From assembly GCA_021018995.1 (NCBI GenBank), contig CM037590.1, positions 64,017,597 through 64,081,596 of the forward strand: DNA of 64,000 nucleotides, written 5' to 3'. Positions 1 through 10,746 of this stretch are shown here, piece by piece. This DNA comes from Chloranthus sessilifolius (Eukaryota; Streptophyta; Magnoliopsida; Chloranthales; Chloranthaceae). The notes beneath the pieces are model-generated. The model made no database searches, was not told where the DNA came from, and worked only from the letters and a program-made list of their open reading frames with translations. Numbering within the stretch: the stretch's first letter is position 1; the number at the start of each line of letters is the position of its first letter. A program made the position numbers and the translations under genes.

Positions 1-1361
1 CCCAATGGGCCTTAGGGAGCATGGGTGATGGGGTGTTGGGCCACTAGGCCCTAGGACATGTGGGAAGAGGGGGCTTGGGCCAATGGGCCTTGGGATATGT
101 GGGAGTTTGGAGGTTGGGCCATTTGGCCTTGGGGTGTATGAAAAAAGGGGGTTTGGGCCATGGGGTCTTGGGGCATGTGGGAAAAGGGGGTTTGGATGGT
201 GTGGATTATGGGGGGTTGATGGGGGTCATGGGGGAGTGAGGCATGGAGATTGGCTAAGGTATGGGATGGGTTCATGGATGTTGGATGTGGAGGAGAGGTA
301 TTTTGGGAAGCCTTCCATGTGGAGTAGGCTTGGAACATCTCCTCCATCATGGCCATGGAGGAAGGATCAGAAGTGGATGGTGGATTTAATGGATGGTTAG
401 GTATGGATGAGGTGGATGTGAGGGTAAAATTGGGCATGGCCCCGGTGGGTGATGGGATATGGGAGGGGTTAAGGGGGATGGGTTGGAGATGTTTAAAGAT
501 GATGGAGGGTAAAGGGTGGGTGCTTGGGAAAAATTGGGCATGGCCTCGGTAAAAACGGGCATGACCCGTGTAGATGGGGGGATTTGTGGGGGATTGGTTA
601 GGGCGGAGGTGACATAGGTGAATAAGGGCGGATCGAGTCTATAGGGGGATGATGGGAATTGGGGCATGGATGTGGATTAGGAGAATGGGTTAGGGTTTTG
701 CATGGTTTGGGCAAAGGATGGGGAATGAGGGGTTGGATTTTGGATATTTTGGGGGGTAGCGGTTGGGAATATGGGGGCAAATGGGCGATGTGAAGGGAGG
801 TTGGGTGAGTTGGATGGTGGAAAAGACTTCTCCCGAATGGGAGTGGGTTGGAGAGTGTGGTGGGGATGAGTCGGGACCGGCGTAAGCCGGGTCCACTACC
901 CACGACATTCTACGGTATCGGGTCGGGTATGGGTGCCTTGGGTAAGGCCCAAAGATTTTCCTCCTCCTACGGGACGACGGAGGACTAGATGATGTCGTTG
1001 TGCCGGCACCACAAACTATCTATTTTTTGAATTTTATGAAGATTTTTTGAAAAACAGAGGTTCCGAGGCCTTGGAATTCCCTTTTCGGGTGGCCTTCGTA
1101 CCTTAATTCAAGACCCGCGGTGACGGTTCCAATGCACTTCGAAAGAATCGAAGGATAACCTCCGATCTATTGAAGGCACGAAAAATGAGGCAAACAACCC
1201 GATCCCCCGGAATGAGCCAAAAGAAGTTGCCCTCTTTTGACTCGCGGGGGCGTATTGGGTGTCGGAGGTGACAGGGCCCAAACAAGGTACTGAGCACACT
1301 AATCGGGGAACTCGAGAGGTGAAAAGGCCACAGATTCGGGCTAGGGTGCTGCTGAACACAC

Positions 1362-1530
1362 CTGACGCAACTAATACATGCGCCAAGGTTGTAGGGGACA
1401 AATTTTACACTGGCGCAACTATTAGTTACGCCAAGGTAAAATATGGGAGTTTAAAGCTGGCGCAACTATTAGTTGCGCCAGTTATAAATTCCAGTGTTTT
1501 TACACTGGCGCAACTAATACATGCGCCAGG
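1362..1530. repeat. Cluster of four ~25-bp palindromes in the Ogre leader
   Basis: Four copies of a near-perfect palindrome with arms CTGGCGCAACTA / TAGTTGCGCCAG lie at about 1362, 1409, 1457 and 1505. The copy at 1457-1481 is perfect apart from its single central base. The others differ by a few bases that mostly spoil one arm. The same word recurs three times in the LTR of this element, at 3485-3657. Confidence 0.85.
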
Positions 1531-2038
1531 CAAAAACTACCTCTCGAGCAGCGCTGCCATCGATGCGAAATGAGTCTCTTTTTTGGTTTTTTGTGGAAGC
1601 TAGGCCTCGAATCGAAAGCTTTTCTTAATGATCGATTCTCTCCTCACCGACGCCTAAAGGATTGAGTCCGGTATAACTCGCTAGCGCACTCCCCAAGGGT
1701 TTTAAGCTTTGTAGGAATGGGAACCCACCTGATATACCTCCGGCGCAAGCACCTTCTCAGATACTAGGTGGGCTGGGACTTTTCTGGATCATCACCACTA
1801 GGGGCTGCCGCCATACTAAGACCCGAGTGTTTGTATGTGTGCCTAAACCAACCCTTTTGAAAAATCTACCCCACAAAACAGATTAATTAAGCTCCCTAAC
1901 TTGGTTCAATTTTAATTTTTCAAAACCTTTCTCTTTTTTTTTGGAAGTTTTCAATAGTTCAAAGACCGGGGGTGATTATCCCGTGCCGCCACTACGGGCC
2001 GAAGTCCACTGTTAGGATATGATAAATAAAAAATGGGG

Positions 2039-2290
2039 CCAGTCAAGCGACTAGGCGGGAAATATAAAGTGCTGAAATTTAAAAAGTGCCAGTCAAGTGA
2101 CTAGGCAAAAAGTTGCTAAAATTTAAAAAGTGTCAGTCAAGCGACTAGGCAAAAAGTTGCTGAAATATTAAAGCGAAAACGTAGGGGTGAGTAAAAAAAG
2201 GTGCCAGTCAAGTGACTAGGCAAAGATTGTAGAAATTTAAAGCGGAATCGTAGGGGTGAGTAAAAAAAGGTGTCAGTCAAGTGACTAGGC
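2039..2290. repeat. Five irregularly spaced repeats around CAGTCAAGYGACTAGG
   Basis: Copies begin at about 2039, 2089, 2133, 2204 and 2273, with spacing of 44-71 bp, each followed by similar AAA-rich sequence. The core AGTCA-AR-TGACT is itself a short inverted repeat. This is a second palindromic word inside the same Ogre leader, unrelated in sequence to the CTGGCGCAACTA word. Confidence 0.8.
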
Positions 2291-2451
2291 AAAGATTGCA
2301 GAAATTTAAAGCGGAATCATAGGGGTGAGTAAAATGACGTAATCGGAGGGGTGAGTGACAAAAAAATAGCAAAAATAATAAAAAAACAGCAATAAAATGT
2401 TAGAAAAATAAAAAAGAAAAAGGCCTAGTTCAAGGGGAAGCTCTACTAGCT

Positions 2452-2471
2452 ACTCCCCAGCAGAGTCGCCG
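2452..2471 (-). promoter_or_regulatory. Retrotransposon primer-binding site (Ogre type)
   Basis: On the minus strand this reads GGCGACTCTGCTGGGGAG, close to the primer site characteristic of plant Ogre/Tat elements, which use a tRNA-Arg primer. It lies two bases inside the end of the LTR, fixing the orientation of the element as leftward. Confidence 0.8.
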
Positions 2472-3194
2472 TCTGTGCAACCGTGGGATCCGTGACGGTC
2501 CCGTCGCGACGATGCGCTCTCTAACGAAAAATATAGAGTCGCCACCCGGAGCTTTCGGTGTCCCGGGATACCTAGTTCATTTTTATGAGCACCGAAGTGC
2601 TAAAAATATGACTCTGAATCCGATCCACACCAAAGGCTCTTAGGTAGGGGCTTTGGTTATCGATTGGGAAGGTGTTAGGCACCCGATCAACCCGCTTAAC
2701 GCGGTCTCTACTAATGGCCAAAATAAAATAGAATAAAAGAAAAGGAAATGTTTCTCTCTTGCCCAAATGGGCCTCCAAAGCTATTTGTGCCCCTCCGTTC
2801 CTACCGAAAATTCGGTGGCGTAACGGCACAAATGAGAGGATGGAAGGAGCTAGAAAGAGATAGGAGAAGAAAGGAGAGAGCCGGAGCCCTCGGGCCCTGT
2901 AGCACCGTAGAGGAGCCTTGCTTGGCTTGCTTTTGATGAGCTCTTGAAGGCTTGAATGGTAGAGAAATGGGTTCTAACCACTAAGGCTTGAAGCTAAGGG
3001 AAGGCGAAGGGAGGCTAGGGGATCACACACACCTAGGCTATGGGTTTTTGATGTAAGAACAAGCTTAGAAGGGGTTTTAGAATTCTGGAATTTTAGGTGA
3101 AAATAGTGCACCAAAGGGAGGAAGAACTTCTCACTTTTAAGCTCTTTCTCTCTTAAGCAAACTTCTCAACCCTTAAACCAAGGGGAGGGGGGCT

Positions 3195-3203
3195 CTATTT
3201 ATA
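3195..3203 (-). promoter_or_regulatory. TATA box of the Ogre LTR
   Basis: The minus strand reads CCTATAAATAGAGCCCCCC, a textbook plant TATA context followed by a C-rich start region, as expected for an LTR promoter. Confidence 0.7.
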
Positions 3204-3484
3204 GGAAAAGGGTGGATTAGGAGATCACTTAGATGCTAATTGGAGTTAGCAATTAGGTAATCTTAAATCTAAGGTTTCCTAGGATTTTGAGAGGTTGGAA
3301 AGGTGTGAAGGTGGTTCTAATGGTGGATGATGGGGTGAGGCCTTAAGCCACTTAAGGGGTTGCCAATAGATAAGGAATGGGTGCAACAGGACTATCAAAA
3401 CACACCCCAAAGGTCGAGGTGGTCAACAAGTCAAACCCCAATCATAAATTTCGGGGCAAAACTGAATAGTTACTGTTCATATGT

Positions 3485-3657
3485 CTGGCGCAACTAATAG
3501 TTGCTCCAGGCAAATGTACAGTAAAACAGTGTTGCACAGTTCCCTGGAAGTTAGCCTCGCGAGGGGTTGGGGGACCCATTTATGCCTGGCGCAACTATTA
3601 GTTGCATCAGGCCATTTCTGGGGGAAAATTACCTGGCACGACTATTAGTTGCGCCAG
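3485..3657. repeat. Three palindromes in U3 of the Ogre LTR
   Basis: Copies at about 3485, 3585 and 3632 of the arms CTGGCGCAACTA / TAGTTGCGCCAG, each with one to three changes. They lie 280-450 bp upstream of the LTR TATA box. The word is identical in type to that at 1362-1530, so one element carries it in both U3 and the untranslated leader. Confidence 0.85.
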
Positions 3658-4062
3658 GCAAATCCCGAAATTTTGTCCGATTTTCGAATGGCCATAACTT
3701 TTAATGTACAACTCCGATTGGGGTGATTCTTGGCTCGTTGGAAAGCTGGAGAAGTCCTCTTTCCCATAGTATATGATTTGATATCAGTAAAAGACCTCAG
3801 ATAGTCCTGGTGCACCACTCTTCATCCATTGCCTGGAAAGGTTACGTTTAGGGTTCGGGATGGGTTCTAAGGGTTCGGATTGGTTTCTAAAGGTTTGGGA
3901 TAGGTTCCTAAGGGATATAGGGTGATTCCTAAGGGTTTGGAGTGATCCCTAAGGGTTCCATTCATACTATCAAAAGCTCAGAATTGTACCTCTCTTAAAA
4001 GGTGTTTCGATCGGGCCTTTGGCCAAATTTGGGTGTCTATAATACCTATCATCAGGGTTTAA

Positions 4063-4820
4063 GGCTTACTATAAAAATCAAGAGATTGTTAGGCACTGAA
4101 CAGTTCATGAAAATTCTCAGTAAAATGGCATAGCAGAGAGGATGAACAAAACATTATTAAAAAAAGTGTGATATATGTTGAATCATTCTGGCTTGAGTCA
4201 TGAGTTTTGGGCAAAGGCAGTGAACAGGACATGTTATTTGGTTAATCAGTCGCCTTCAGCGGCATTGAACTAAAAAGATGCAGATGAGGTTTGGTATAGA
4301 AGACACGGGAATTGCTCTCACTTAAGAGTGTTTGGATGTACGGCTTATGCATTACTTAAGGGAAGTGAACGATCCAAGTTGGATCTAAAATCTAAAAAGT
4401 GATAGTTGAAAGGGATGTTATTTTCAACGAAGATGAGTTTCATATGAAAAAGGTGAAAGACAAATCTCACAGTCATCTGGTAAACCTCAGGTACAAGTTG
4501 ATGTTGAAAGGCATGAGCAAGATCAGAAGGATAATGAAGACTCCGATAACACAATTTCTCAAGACTTACAGCCTCAGGTACCAATTCTGGTTCAGATTAC
4601 CTTGAGAAGGTCAGAAGGGGTGAAGAAACGTCCTGAAAAATTTAAGGACATGGTCCCTTTAACTCTTGCACTTATCAAAGAGAATGCAGTGAACATGTTA
4701 ATTAAATCAGTTACATAGAAGAAGTTTGGGCATTACCTAAACTTGATTAACACTCGTCGAAAATGTTGATGCCCATTGGGGCAGTGACGTGGTTGGGGAT
4801 GAAACCTAGGTGGAGATTGG
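4063..4820 (+). pseudogene. Copia integrase/linker fragment, broken
   Basis: Translation gives the C-terminal part of a Ty1-copia integrase: an AERMNKTLL-like stretch near 4125, EFWAKAVNRTCYLVNQSPS near 4205 and LRVFGCTAYA near 4324, followed by DVIFNEDEFH near 4415. Stop codons and frame changes occur throughout. The RT and RNase H domains are missing: the coding remnant passes at about 4690 into a short tail and the 3' LTR. The fragment begins where the Ogre LTR ends. It is dead sequence, assigned with good confidence to copia but not to a lineage. Confidence 0.75.
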
Positions 4821-5495
4821 TGTAATAGGTTTAAACCCCAACATTGGATTGCTCGAGCAGAAACCAAATCTGCTCGAGGGAGGTGAGCACTGCGAATGAG
4901 GAATTTTTACTGGTAAAAATTGCTCGAGCGATTTTGGTTATTACTCTAGCGACTTGTGCACTTTTGCAAGGGAAAACTTTCGGGTTGAAGTCGCTCGAGC
5001 AACTTTGGTTTTCGCTCGAGTGACCAAGCGACGTCGAAGTTACATGCAGATTTTAATTTTTAGGAGTTTCTCTTGGAATAGAAGTAGGATGCGGGACTTC
5101 TATATAAAGGAAAAGTTCATAGACGAATTGTGTGCTTGGAGAGAGCTTTTGTGAGAGTTTTTCAAGAGAGAAAACTTGGGTGAATACTTTGGAGAGGCAA
5201 GGTATTGAAGAATTGCTTGGGGATTGAAGATCTGATTGAAGTGGTTCTTGTGTCGGAATCATTGCTATATTCTGGCAGATCTCTTCTCTGTTCTTTGAAG
5301 GACCGCGTCCTTGGTTTAACAACGGGTTAGTTGTTAAAGATCATGTTTGATCTTGTTTGAGAGTGCACTAGAGAGAAGAGAGTGTATGTTTTGTAAATGT
5401 TAATAAATAGTGCATATACTCTCGTGGACGTAGCCCTCAATTGGGTGAACCACATAAATCTTGTGTTGAATGTAAATAGTGCATATACTCTAACA
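4821..5495 (+). mobile_element. Copia 3' LTR
   Basis: The purine tract AGGTGGAGATTGG just before 4821 and the start TGTAATAGG mark the left edge; TAACA at 5495 is the likely right edge, giving about 675 bp. A TATA box (TATATAAAGG) is at 5101. The stretch GTGGACGTAGCC...GAACCACATAAATC near 5424-5459 is a hallmark of the end of many plant copia LTRs. U3 contains repeated CGCTCGAGCG-type words. Confidence 0.75.
4851..5021. repeat. Five to six CGCTCGAGCG-type palindromes in copia U3
   Basis: CTCGAG cores flanked by GC or CG occur at about 4851, 4871, 4921, 4992 and 5013, with a decayed copy near 4943. The fullest form is CGCTCGAGCR. All lie between 80 and 250 bp upstream of the LTR TATA box. Confidence 0.75.
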
Positions 5496-5680
5496 AAAAC
5501 AATGCTTTATATCTTAACATATAACAATCTAGAGGGGATCCTTAACTACTTGTTCAACTTATAAAATTTAAAAACAACCTCCATCAAGTCCATGTGCTAG
5601 ATTAATGCATTCCACATCACCATGAGTGCGTGAATTCCAAACATGTTTTTTATGGCAATACAGATAAAGGAAAAGAAGTG

Positions 5681-5724
5681 AGCAGAGAAGAGAAGAGAAG
5701 AGAAGAGAGAGAGAGAGAGAGAGG
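5681..5724. repeat. GA-rich microsatellite
   Basis: (AGAGA)n grading into (GA)n. Purine-only on the plus strand. Confidence 0.9.
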
Positions 5725-5839
5725 ATAAGCCTCGATAAGAACAATACGTTTTGGGTTGCGTTATTTCAAATCCCGTCACTTCAGGCTTTTTCAAATTATT
5801 GGGATTTGGGCAATTCCAACCCTTTAAAATCATTCCTAA

Positions 5840-5972
5840 CACTACAAAAAATAAGACTATTAGCGATAGCCAAAAATTATTGCTATTAACAAAAAATTAT
5901 TGCTATTAGTCTTGTCACTACCAAAAACTGCCTTAATGGCAAGTGCTACTGAAACACCTTATTTTTGTAGTG
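5840..5972. mobile_element. CACTA-type MITE, 133 bp
   Basis: Ends are CACTACAAAAAATAAG and its inverse CTTATTTTTGTAGTG. The flanking trinucleotides TAA and AAA match at two of three bases, roughly as expected for the 3-bp duplication of CACTA (EnSpm) elements. The inside is built of short inverted pieces such as ATTGCTATTA. Relatives lie at 25063-25180 and 54943-55089. Confidence 0.75.
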
Positions 5973-6216
5973 AAAACGAAGGATTTGAAATCCGGTTATC
6001 CAAATCCAAATCAATATGTTTTGCAATTTTCCGGAAAACATAGGAAATGGATATGTAGATCCAATGGATTCCATCTCTTTGGAAATTCATAGAAATTCAT
6101 TGTTCATCGGTGTTTGGATTGAGTAATTACACCTAGAAAATAGAAAAAAAATACTATCGATGGTGAGCATCTCACACACCCAATAAATCCAACTTTCTTT
6201 TGTGAAGGAGATTTCA

Positions 6217-6497
6217 TGAGGGAGAGAAAATTTAGGAGAGAGAGAGAGAGATTAGGAGAGAGATTTGGGGAGAGAGACAGAAATTAAGAAAGAAATTAAA
6301 AGAGAAACATAGAGAGAGATTAAGAGAGAATCTAGAAGAGAGAGATTCGGAAAGAGAAAGAAAAATCTAAAAAAGAGAGATTATGAGAATATCTAAAATA
6401 GAGATATTCAGATAGAGAGATTACGAGAGAGAAAGAAAAAGGGGAGCACAATTTTTGGTGTACACAACACACCAAATATAAAATTAGAGAGAGAATG

Positions 6498-6528
<31 letters not shown>

Positions 6529-6530
6529 TT
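6217..6530. repeat. Degenerate GAGA-rich tract
   Basis: Almost entirely purine on the plus strand: repeated GAGAGA blocks separated by ATT, AAA or GGG. No frame or gene is seen. It continues into GGGGAGGGGAGGG at about 6547. Confidence 0.85.
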
Positions 6531-6719
6531 CTTAATCAATAAAAAGAGGGGAGGGGAGGGAGGCAAAAGATTTTCGATTAAATCCCTTTATTTTAGACGA
6601 ATTTGTCTTTTTCCAATGAAAAAGTAAATTTAAAAATTTTCTATTATTTCCAATGGTACAACTTCGTTGCTAGGAGCAGACAGGGATCGGAGCGGATGGA
6701 GTGGGCGCTTAAACACTAA

Positions 6720-7142
6720 GGTTGCATATGGCATTGCTCTTTGGTAGCCCCTGCCATAGTAGAGCTCACCTGCTTTAGCAAGTTACCATCCTCTTTGTTA
6801 ACATCCCGCTACCTGTTTTAGCAGACACCCATTCTCCTTGATAACTCCTTACATAACAAGATTTTATGCATGATTTACCTGTTTAGCAGTTCTACCCTCC
6901 TCTCTACTCACTTCTTGTCAGAACTGATTCTATTTGCTCTGATAGGAAGCTAATAGAGAGCATGGAGGTTGCTGCTAGTACAGGTAAATCATGTATAAAA
7001 TCTTGCTATATAAAAAGTTATGAAGGAAAAGAAATAATTGTTAAAACAAATAGCAAGATGTTAACAAAGAAGATGATAACTTGCTAAAATAGATGAGCTC
7101 TGTTATTACAGGAGCTATAAAGAGTAATGTCTTACGCTGCCT
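6720..7142. mobile_element. Foldback element with ~180-bp arms
   Basis: Bases 6720-6909 pair with 6951-7142 as a long imperfect inverted repeat, leaving a loop of about 40 bp. The best-matched pieces are GAGCTCA..TTTTAGCAAGTTA near 6773 against its inverse near 7085, and AAGATTTTATGCATGATTTA near 6859 against its inverse near 6985. TAA stands just outside both ends, which would fit the 3-bp duplication of a PIF/Harbinger-type MITE. If transcribed it would form a long hairpin. Confidence 0.7.
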
Positions 7143-7789
7143 AAATCAAAGATCAAATGGTAAACAACTAAACATCATTTAGCGAACTAAAGTTTGAGCC
7201 GAATCTAATCGAAACACACGTGTACCTGCACCAAGTGTTAAGAATGATTAAAGTTATATGCCACGTGTTAAATATTGATGACCAGGCCTGATTTGTAGTG
7301 CACCAGCCAGAGAACCTAACACTAAGTCACCAACTCCTCCATAATCATTAAAAATTTGTTCGGGCTGATTGGATCCTTTTGGGGAGGACCCCAAATCTAC
7401 CTCTCCTAGTTTAAAACCATTAGAAGTTTCTAAGGTGGGATGTAGGCATAAAACTATTATATAATCATCAACAAGGATAATTTTTTTTTTGCAACCGAAG
7501 ATTCTTTTGGTGCAAGTGATGGATGAGTGCATGGCAGGCACAACTTTGACTCTAGGGCGTGGTCGTGATGTTAAATCTTATGAAGGTTCAATATGAGCTC
7601 GCTATGATAAAATATGAGAATTTGCTTGTTGTATCATATCTTCGAAGGGTTCATTATCTCTCTAGACTTTATATATATTTAGGGTAATGATTCCCTCACT
7701 AGAGCCATGACATTATATATATATAAGGGATAACAAATCCTACATTTGAGTTATAGAGTTGAATACTATACTCGAATCAATTGGGTGTC
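7143..7789. other. Intergenic, no gene recognised
   Basis: AT-rich sequence with a 95-codon minus-strand frame (7254-7541) that resembles no family I know. Nothing else can be supported. Confidence 0.4.
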
Positions 7790-7970
7790 ACATGGCACCC
7801 AATCCAACCTTGGTGCGAGGAAAATGCTATCTTCCCAAAGTCGAAGGTTGAAATCCTGGACTCAGCCTCTCAATAGTGGGGGTAAGGCTGCCTGCCATCT
7901 ACTTCTCTTCGACCCCTCTGACAAGGGAGCCTTGTGCACTGGATATGACTTTTATGGCACCAAATTCTAG
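7790..7970 (+). mobile_element. Au-like SINE remnant
   Basis: GGTTGAAATCC at 7847 is a B-box of a tRNA-derived promoter. Downstream come GGGGGTAAGGCTGCCTGCC and GGGAGCCTTGTGCACTGG, the conserved body of the plant Au SINE family. The 5' part is diverged and no clear target duplication was seen, so both edges are approximate. Confidence 0.65.
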
Positions 7971-8548
7971 AATCAGGTATCAAACAAAAAGCAGAAGGTT
8001 GATCAACGACCATCCAAAAAAATAGTAACTTTTTTGACACAGTTGATTTTATGGTCAAAGACGAAATTATTTGTATTAAAAATCCTATATCTTTGACTCG
8101 TGGAATGCAGGGCAGAAAAGTTAAGCTTTAAAAATAAAAAATTGTAAAACTCTAGAAAGACTTGGGAACTCTTAGAGGATATGGTAAAACTCGAGATCAT
8201 GTACCATATGACATGTGATCTACATTCAGGAGTAGAGTTCGAACTCTATATTCAAGCACATGGACACTTAATATATATAGGCTGGGATGCTTCTCACAAT
8301 GGTATCAATTGTAAAAAAAAGCAGTAGTAGGTTTTTATACTGCTAGTGTCATATTTTTTTTCTCATTTTGGCGTAGTGAGGGCACTCAGTAGATCGAGTG
8401 CTATCTAAAAAAAATATTAAAAAATGTTGCTTTTCCAAGTGTTGAGTATAGGATTAAAGTTTGGAAATTTTGAATGTACTATGTTTGGGCCACAGACAAC
8501 AATATTTGATATATGATTTGAAAGATAATTAGTTCAAGAATTTTTTTG

Positions 8549-8902
8549 GGGTAGATTTATTAAGACCTTCAGAATTTTGGGGGACAATTACACTAAAAAT
8601 CAATGATTGCTTTGAACCAGATGTTGAAGATCGTTTTTCGCCCCAACCTTCCACATAAGGGATCTTGAGACTATGAGCATACCATCAAATGGTCAATTTT
8701 TTATTCCACACGGCAAAAATCTCAAAAACGCCACTTTAATATCACATGACACACATCACGCTCAAGCGTGATTTTAGGGCCACTATTTGGAATATGTGCC
8801 ATGTGGAATAAAAATTGATAGTCTCAGACCATAATATCAAGGTCCCTTGTGTGGAAGATTGGGGGGTCGTCCAAGATTTCATGGGTGTTAATAAAGCTAC
8901 CC
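8549..8902. mobile_element. Foldback MITE of the recurrent GATCTTGAGA family
   Basis: Terminal inverted repeats begin GGGTAGMTTTATTAA and run over 35 bp. Inside is the family core: a GATCGTTTTTCRCCCC-like stretch, AGGGATCTTGAGAC and a palindromic middle around TCACGCTCAAGCGTGA. At least ten full or partial relatives lie in this window. Some of them (16147, 18091, 43606) show 9-bp target duplications, pointing to Mutator-type transposition. Confidence 0.75.
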
Positions 8903-9033
8903 TCCTTTTTTCTAAAAGCCTAGAGGACTCAGTGAAACCTTATAAAATGTGATAGATCTCGCGTCTAGGTGCCACATGTCATGTGATCTAGTTGTCGAAG
9001 GTAGTATTTCATGATACCTTATAAGGGCATTGT

Positions 9034-9035
<2 letters not shown>

Positions 9036-9105
<70 letters not shown>
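9036..9105. repeat. (AT)n microsatellite
   Basis: About 35 AT units directly abutting the left end of the copia element; a short (TA)n also borders its right end. Confidence 0.95.
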
Positions 9106-9112
<7 letters not shown>

Positions 9113-10095
9113 ATTTACTAAATAAATATTTATATATTATTTTAATATTTTTTATTTATTATTAATTTAATAATATTTATTTATTAGTTTTGCTAAATCT
9201 TTAAATGGTTCCTTAAAATGTTGGTTTCATGTGAAAAAGATGCTTGTGACAACACTTGATCATTTAACCTTCAAGTCAAAATTATTTAAATTTTGAATAA
9301 TATTAGAGGGAAAATATTCCAACCAAAAATTTAAAGGGTTGCAAAAGTTTTGTCCCACCTTACTATTTTATGAGCAAAATCCATGTCATATATATGGAAG
9401 GTTACTTTTCATATTGTTTGATTTGAAAAAATGTAAAGAGCTCATAGCGGCAGTTCGCCGCCGCATACGCGTGTGCAATGGCGCAATTGGGGCTTTTAAG
9501 GCAAACTTTACACTTCGCATCATCTTGAGGAGCCTTTCCTATTTGAACTAAGATGGTCTGATCAATTGACTTGTTGACCGAGCACGGAATGACTTCGCAT
9601 GTGTGCACCAGGCAGTTTCCGGATTCGAACAAATAATTTGGATTCTAGATTCAGACAAGTTAGCTGACCAAGAGATGTAACTGTTCGGATGTGAACCGTC
9701 GGATCCTTGCAATCGTTGATCGGATCGATCAGGGCCCTCGATTGTAAGAAACTAACAGACACAACTGCCTTGAAAAGGTGTTTCGAAAGCTATAAATAGA
9801 GGACAGAGGAGGGATTTGAATCACTTGCAAATCTTGAATCTTACATCTGTGTCCTCGATATTCATGTGCCTACTAGAGCAATCTCTGTGTTTCGTTTTGT
9901 TAGGTCACACACTATAGTGTAACATAGTGTATGACAGATCGGTGCTTCACCGAGGCTTCATTGTATCCTGAAGGAGAATTTGCCGTTATTTCGTTGCATA
10001 TAAGAGGTAAATATTGTCTTAAAGACAGCGATCTAATTGCGCCTTGAAGCATTTTTCGATCTATTTTCCGTCAATATTTGTATAATCCATCAATA
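9106..10095 (+). repeat. 5' LTR of the copia element
   Basis: 990 bp, with TATA box TATAAATAG at 9791-9799. It contains about 300 bp (9505-9825) that the 3' LTR lacks, including this TATA box. Confidence 0.8.
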
Positions 10096-10119
10096 ATTTT
10101 AAGGCAATATATTTTTTTC

Positions 10120-10746
10120 ATGGCACAAAAGATGATGAAACTCTCCAACAGGAAGATCACGAAACTCGAGTGCTTTAATGGCACCAATTTCAAACGATGA
10201 CAATTAAAAGTACATTTCCTACTTACAACCTTGAAAGTCACATACGTTCTCACTATGGACTCACCACCATCAGCTCATGAAGATGAAATACTTGAAGAAG
10301 GTAGAATCTGTACGAAATGGGAAAGCGACAATTACACATGCAAAGGCTATATTCTTAACGCTCTTGCTTATTCTCTTTTTGATGTCTATCAAATTTACAA
10401 GACTGCAAAGGAGATATGGGAGGCTCTTGAATGGAAGTATAAAGTAGAAGAAGTCGGCGTGCACACATACTTAGTCAGTGAGTTATTTAATTTTAAAATA
10501 TATGATTCTAAATCTATTTTGGAGCAAGTGCACCAGATGCAGATTATCTTCAATAATCTTGTGGCGGAAGAAAGTACAATAGACGAAGGTTTTCAAGTCT
10601 CTGCGGTTCTTGCAAAGTTACCGTTGGGATGGAAAGATTACCATAAGAGCTTGAAATACACGAAGGAAGATCATACTATGGAGGAACTCTTAACTCATCT
10701 TCTTATAGAAGAAAATGCTCGTCTATGTGACAAGGAAGAAAACTGA
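10120..10746 (+). pseudogene. Copia gag with premature stop
   Basis: Reading from ATG at 10120 gives a typical copia gag start, with motif LECFNGTNFKR, then a TGA where the family has tryptophan (about 10198). The frame then stays open to 10746 and carries the alpha-helical capsid-like region (WESDNYTCKGYILNAL, TAKEIWEALEWKY, LPLGWKDYHKSL). The end overlaps the next frame by about 30 bp, a frameshift just before the zinc knuckle. Gag would package the element RNA in cytoplasmic particles; this copy is broken. Confidence 0.75.

Larger units (their letters stand above)
1..2450 (-). mobile_element. Ogre/Tat-type Ty3-gypsy internal region (leader and gag side), partial
   Basis: This is the internal part of an element whose LTR and primer-binding site lie just to the right, so the element runs leftward out of the window. 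The first 900 bases are G-rich on the plus strand. Read on the minus strand they give proline-, serine- and histidine-rich frames (51-437, 386-667, 598-903) rather than a recognisable enzyme. Such a low-complexity stretch would fit the N-terminal side of a Tat-lineage gag, but no capsid or zinc-knuckle motif is visible here. From about 1000 to 2450 there is no long frame, only two sets of short palindromic repeats listed separately. The assignment rests on the neighbouring LTR and primer site; the proline-rich frames could be chance products of base composition. Confidence 0.5.
2474..4051 (-). mobile_element. Ogre/Tat-type 5' LTR
   Basis: An LTR of about 1.58 kb read on the minus strand. Its end next to the primer site is TGTGCAACC on the plus strand, the complement of a terminal CA. 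The far end near 4050 is less certain, since several TG/CA positions fit. A TATA box at 3195-3203 divides U3 from R/U5. Two pieces, GAGTCGCCACC (2536) and GGTGTTAGGCACCC (2671), are typical of the transcribed part of Ogre-family LTRs. U3 holds three copies of the palindrome also found in the leader. Right of the LTR a copia fragment begins at once, so the Ogre element probably inserted into it. Confidence 0.75.

Noticed and set aside
83-903. Glycine/tryptophan-rich plus-strand frames at the left end
   Set aside because: They mirror a G-rich low-complexity region; the minus strand is the sense strand of the retrotransposon.
7254-7541. 95-codon minus-strand frame
   Set aside because: No domain, no flanking signals and no homology that I can recognise; kept only as a note.
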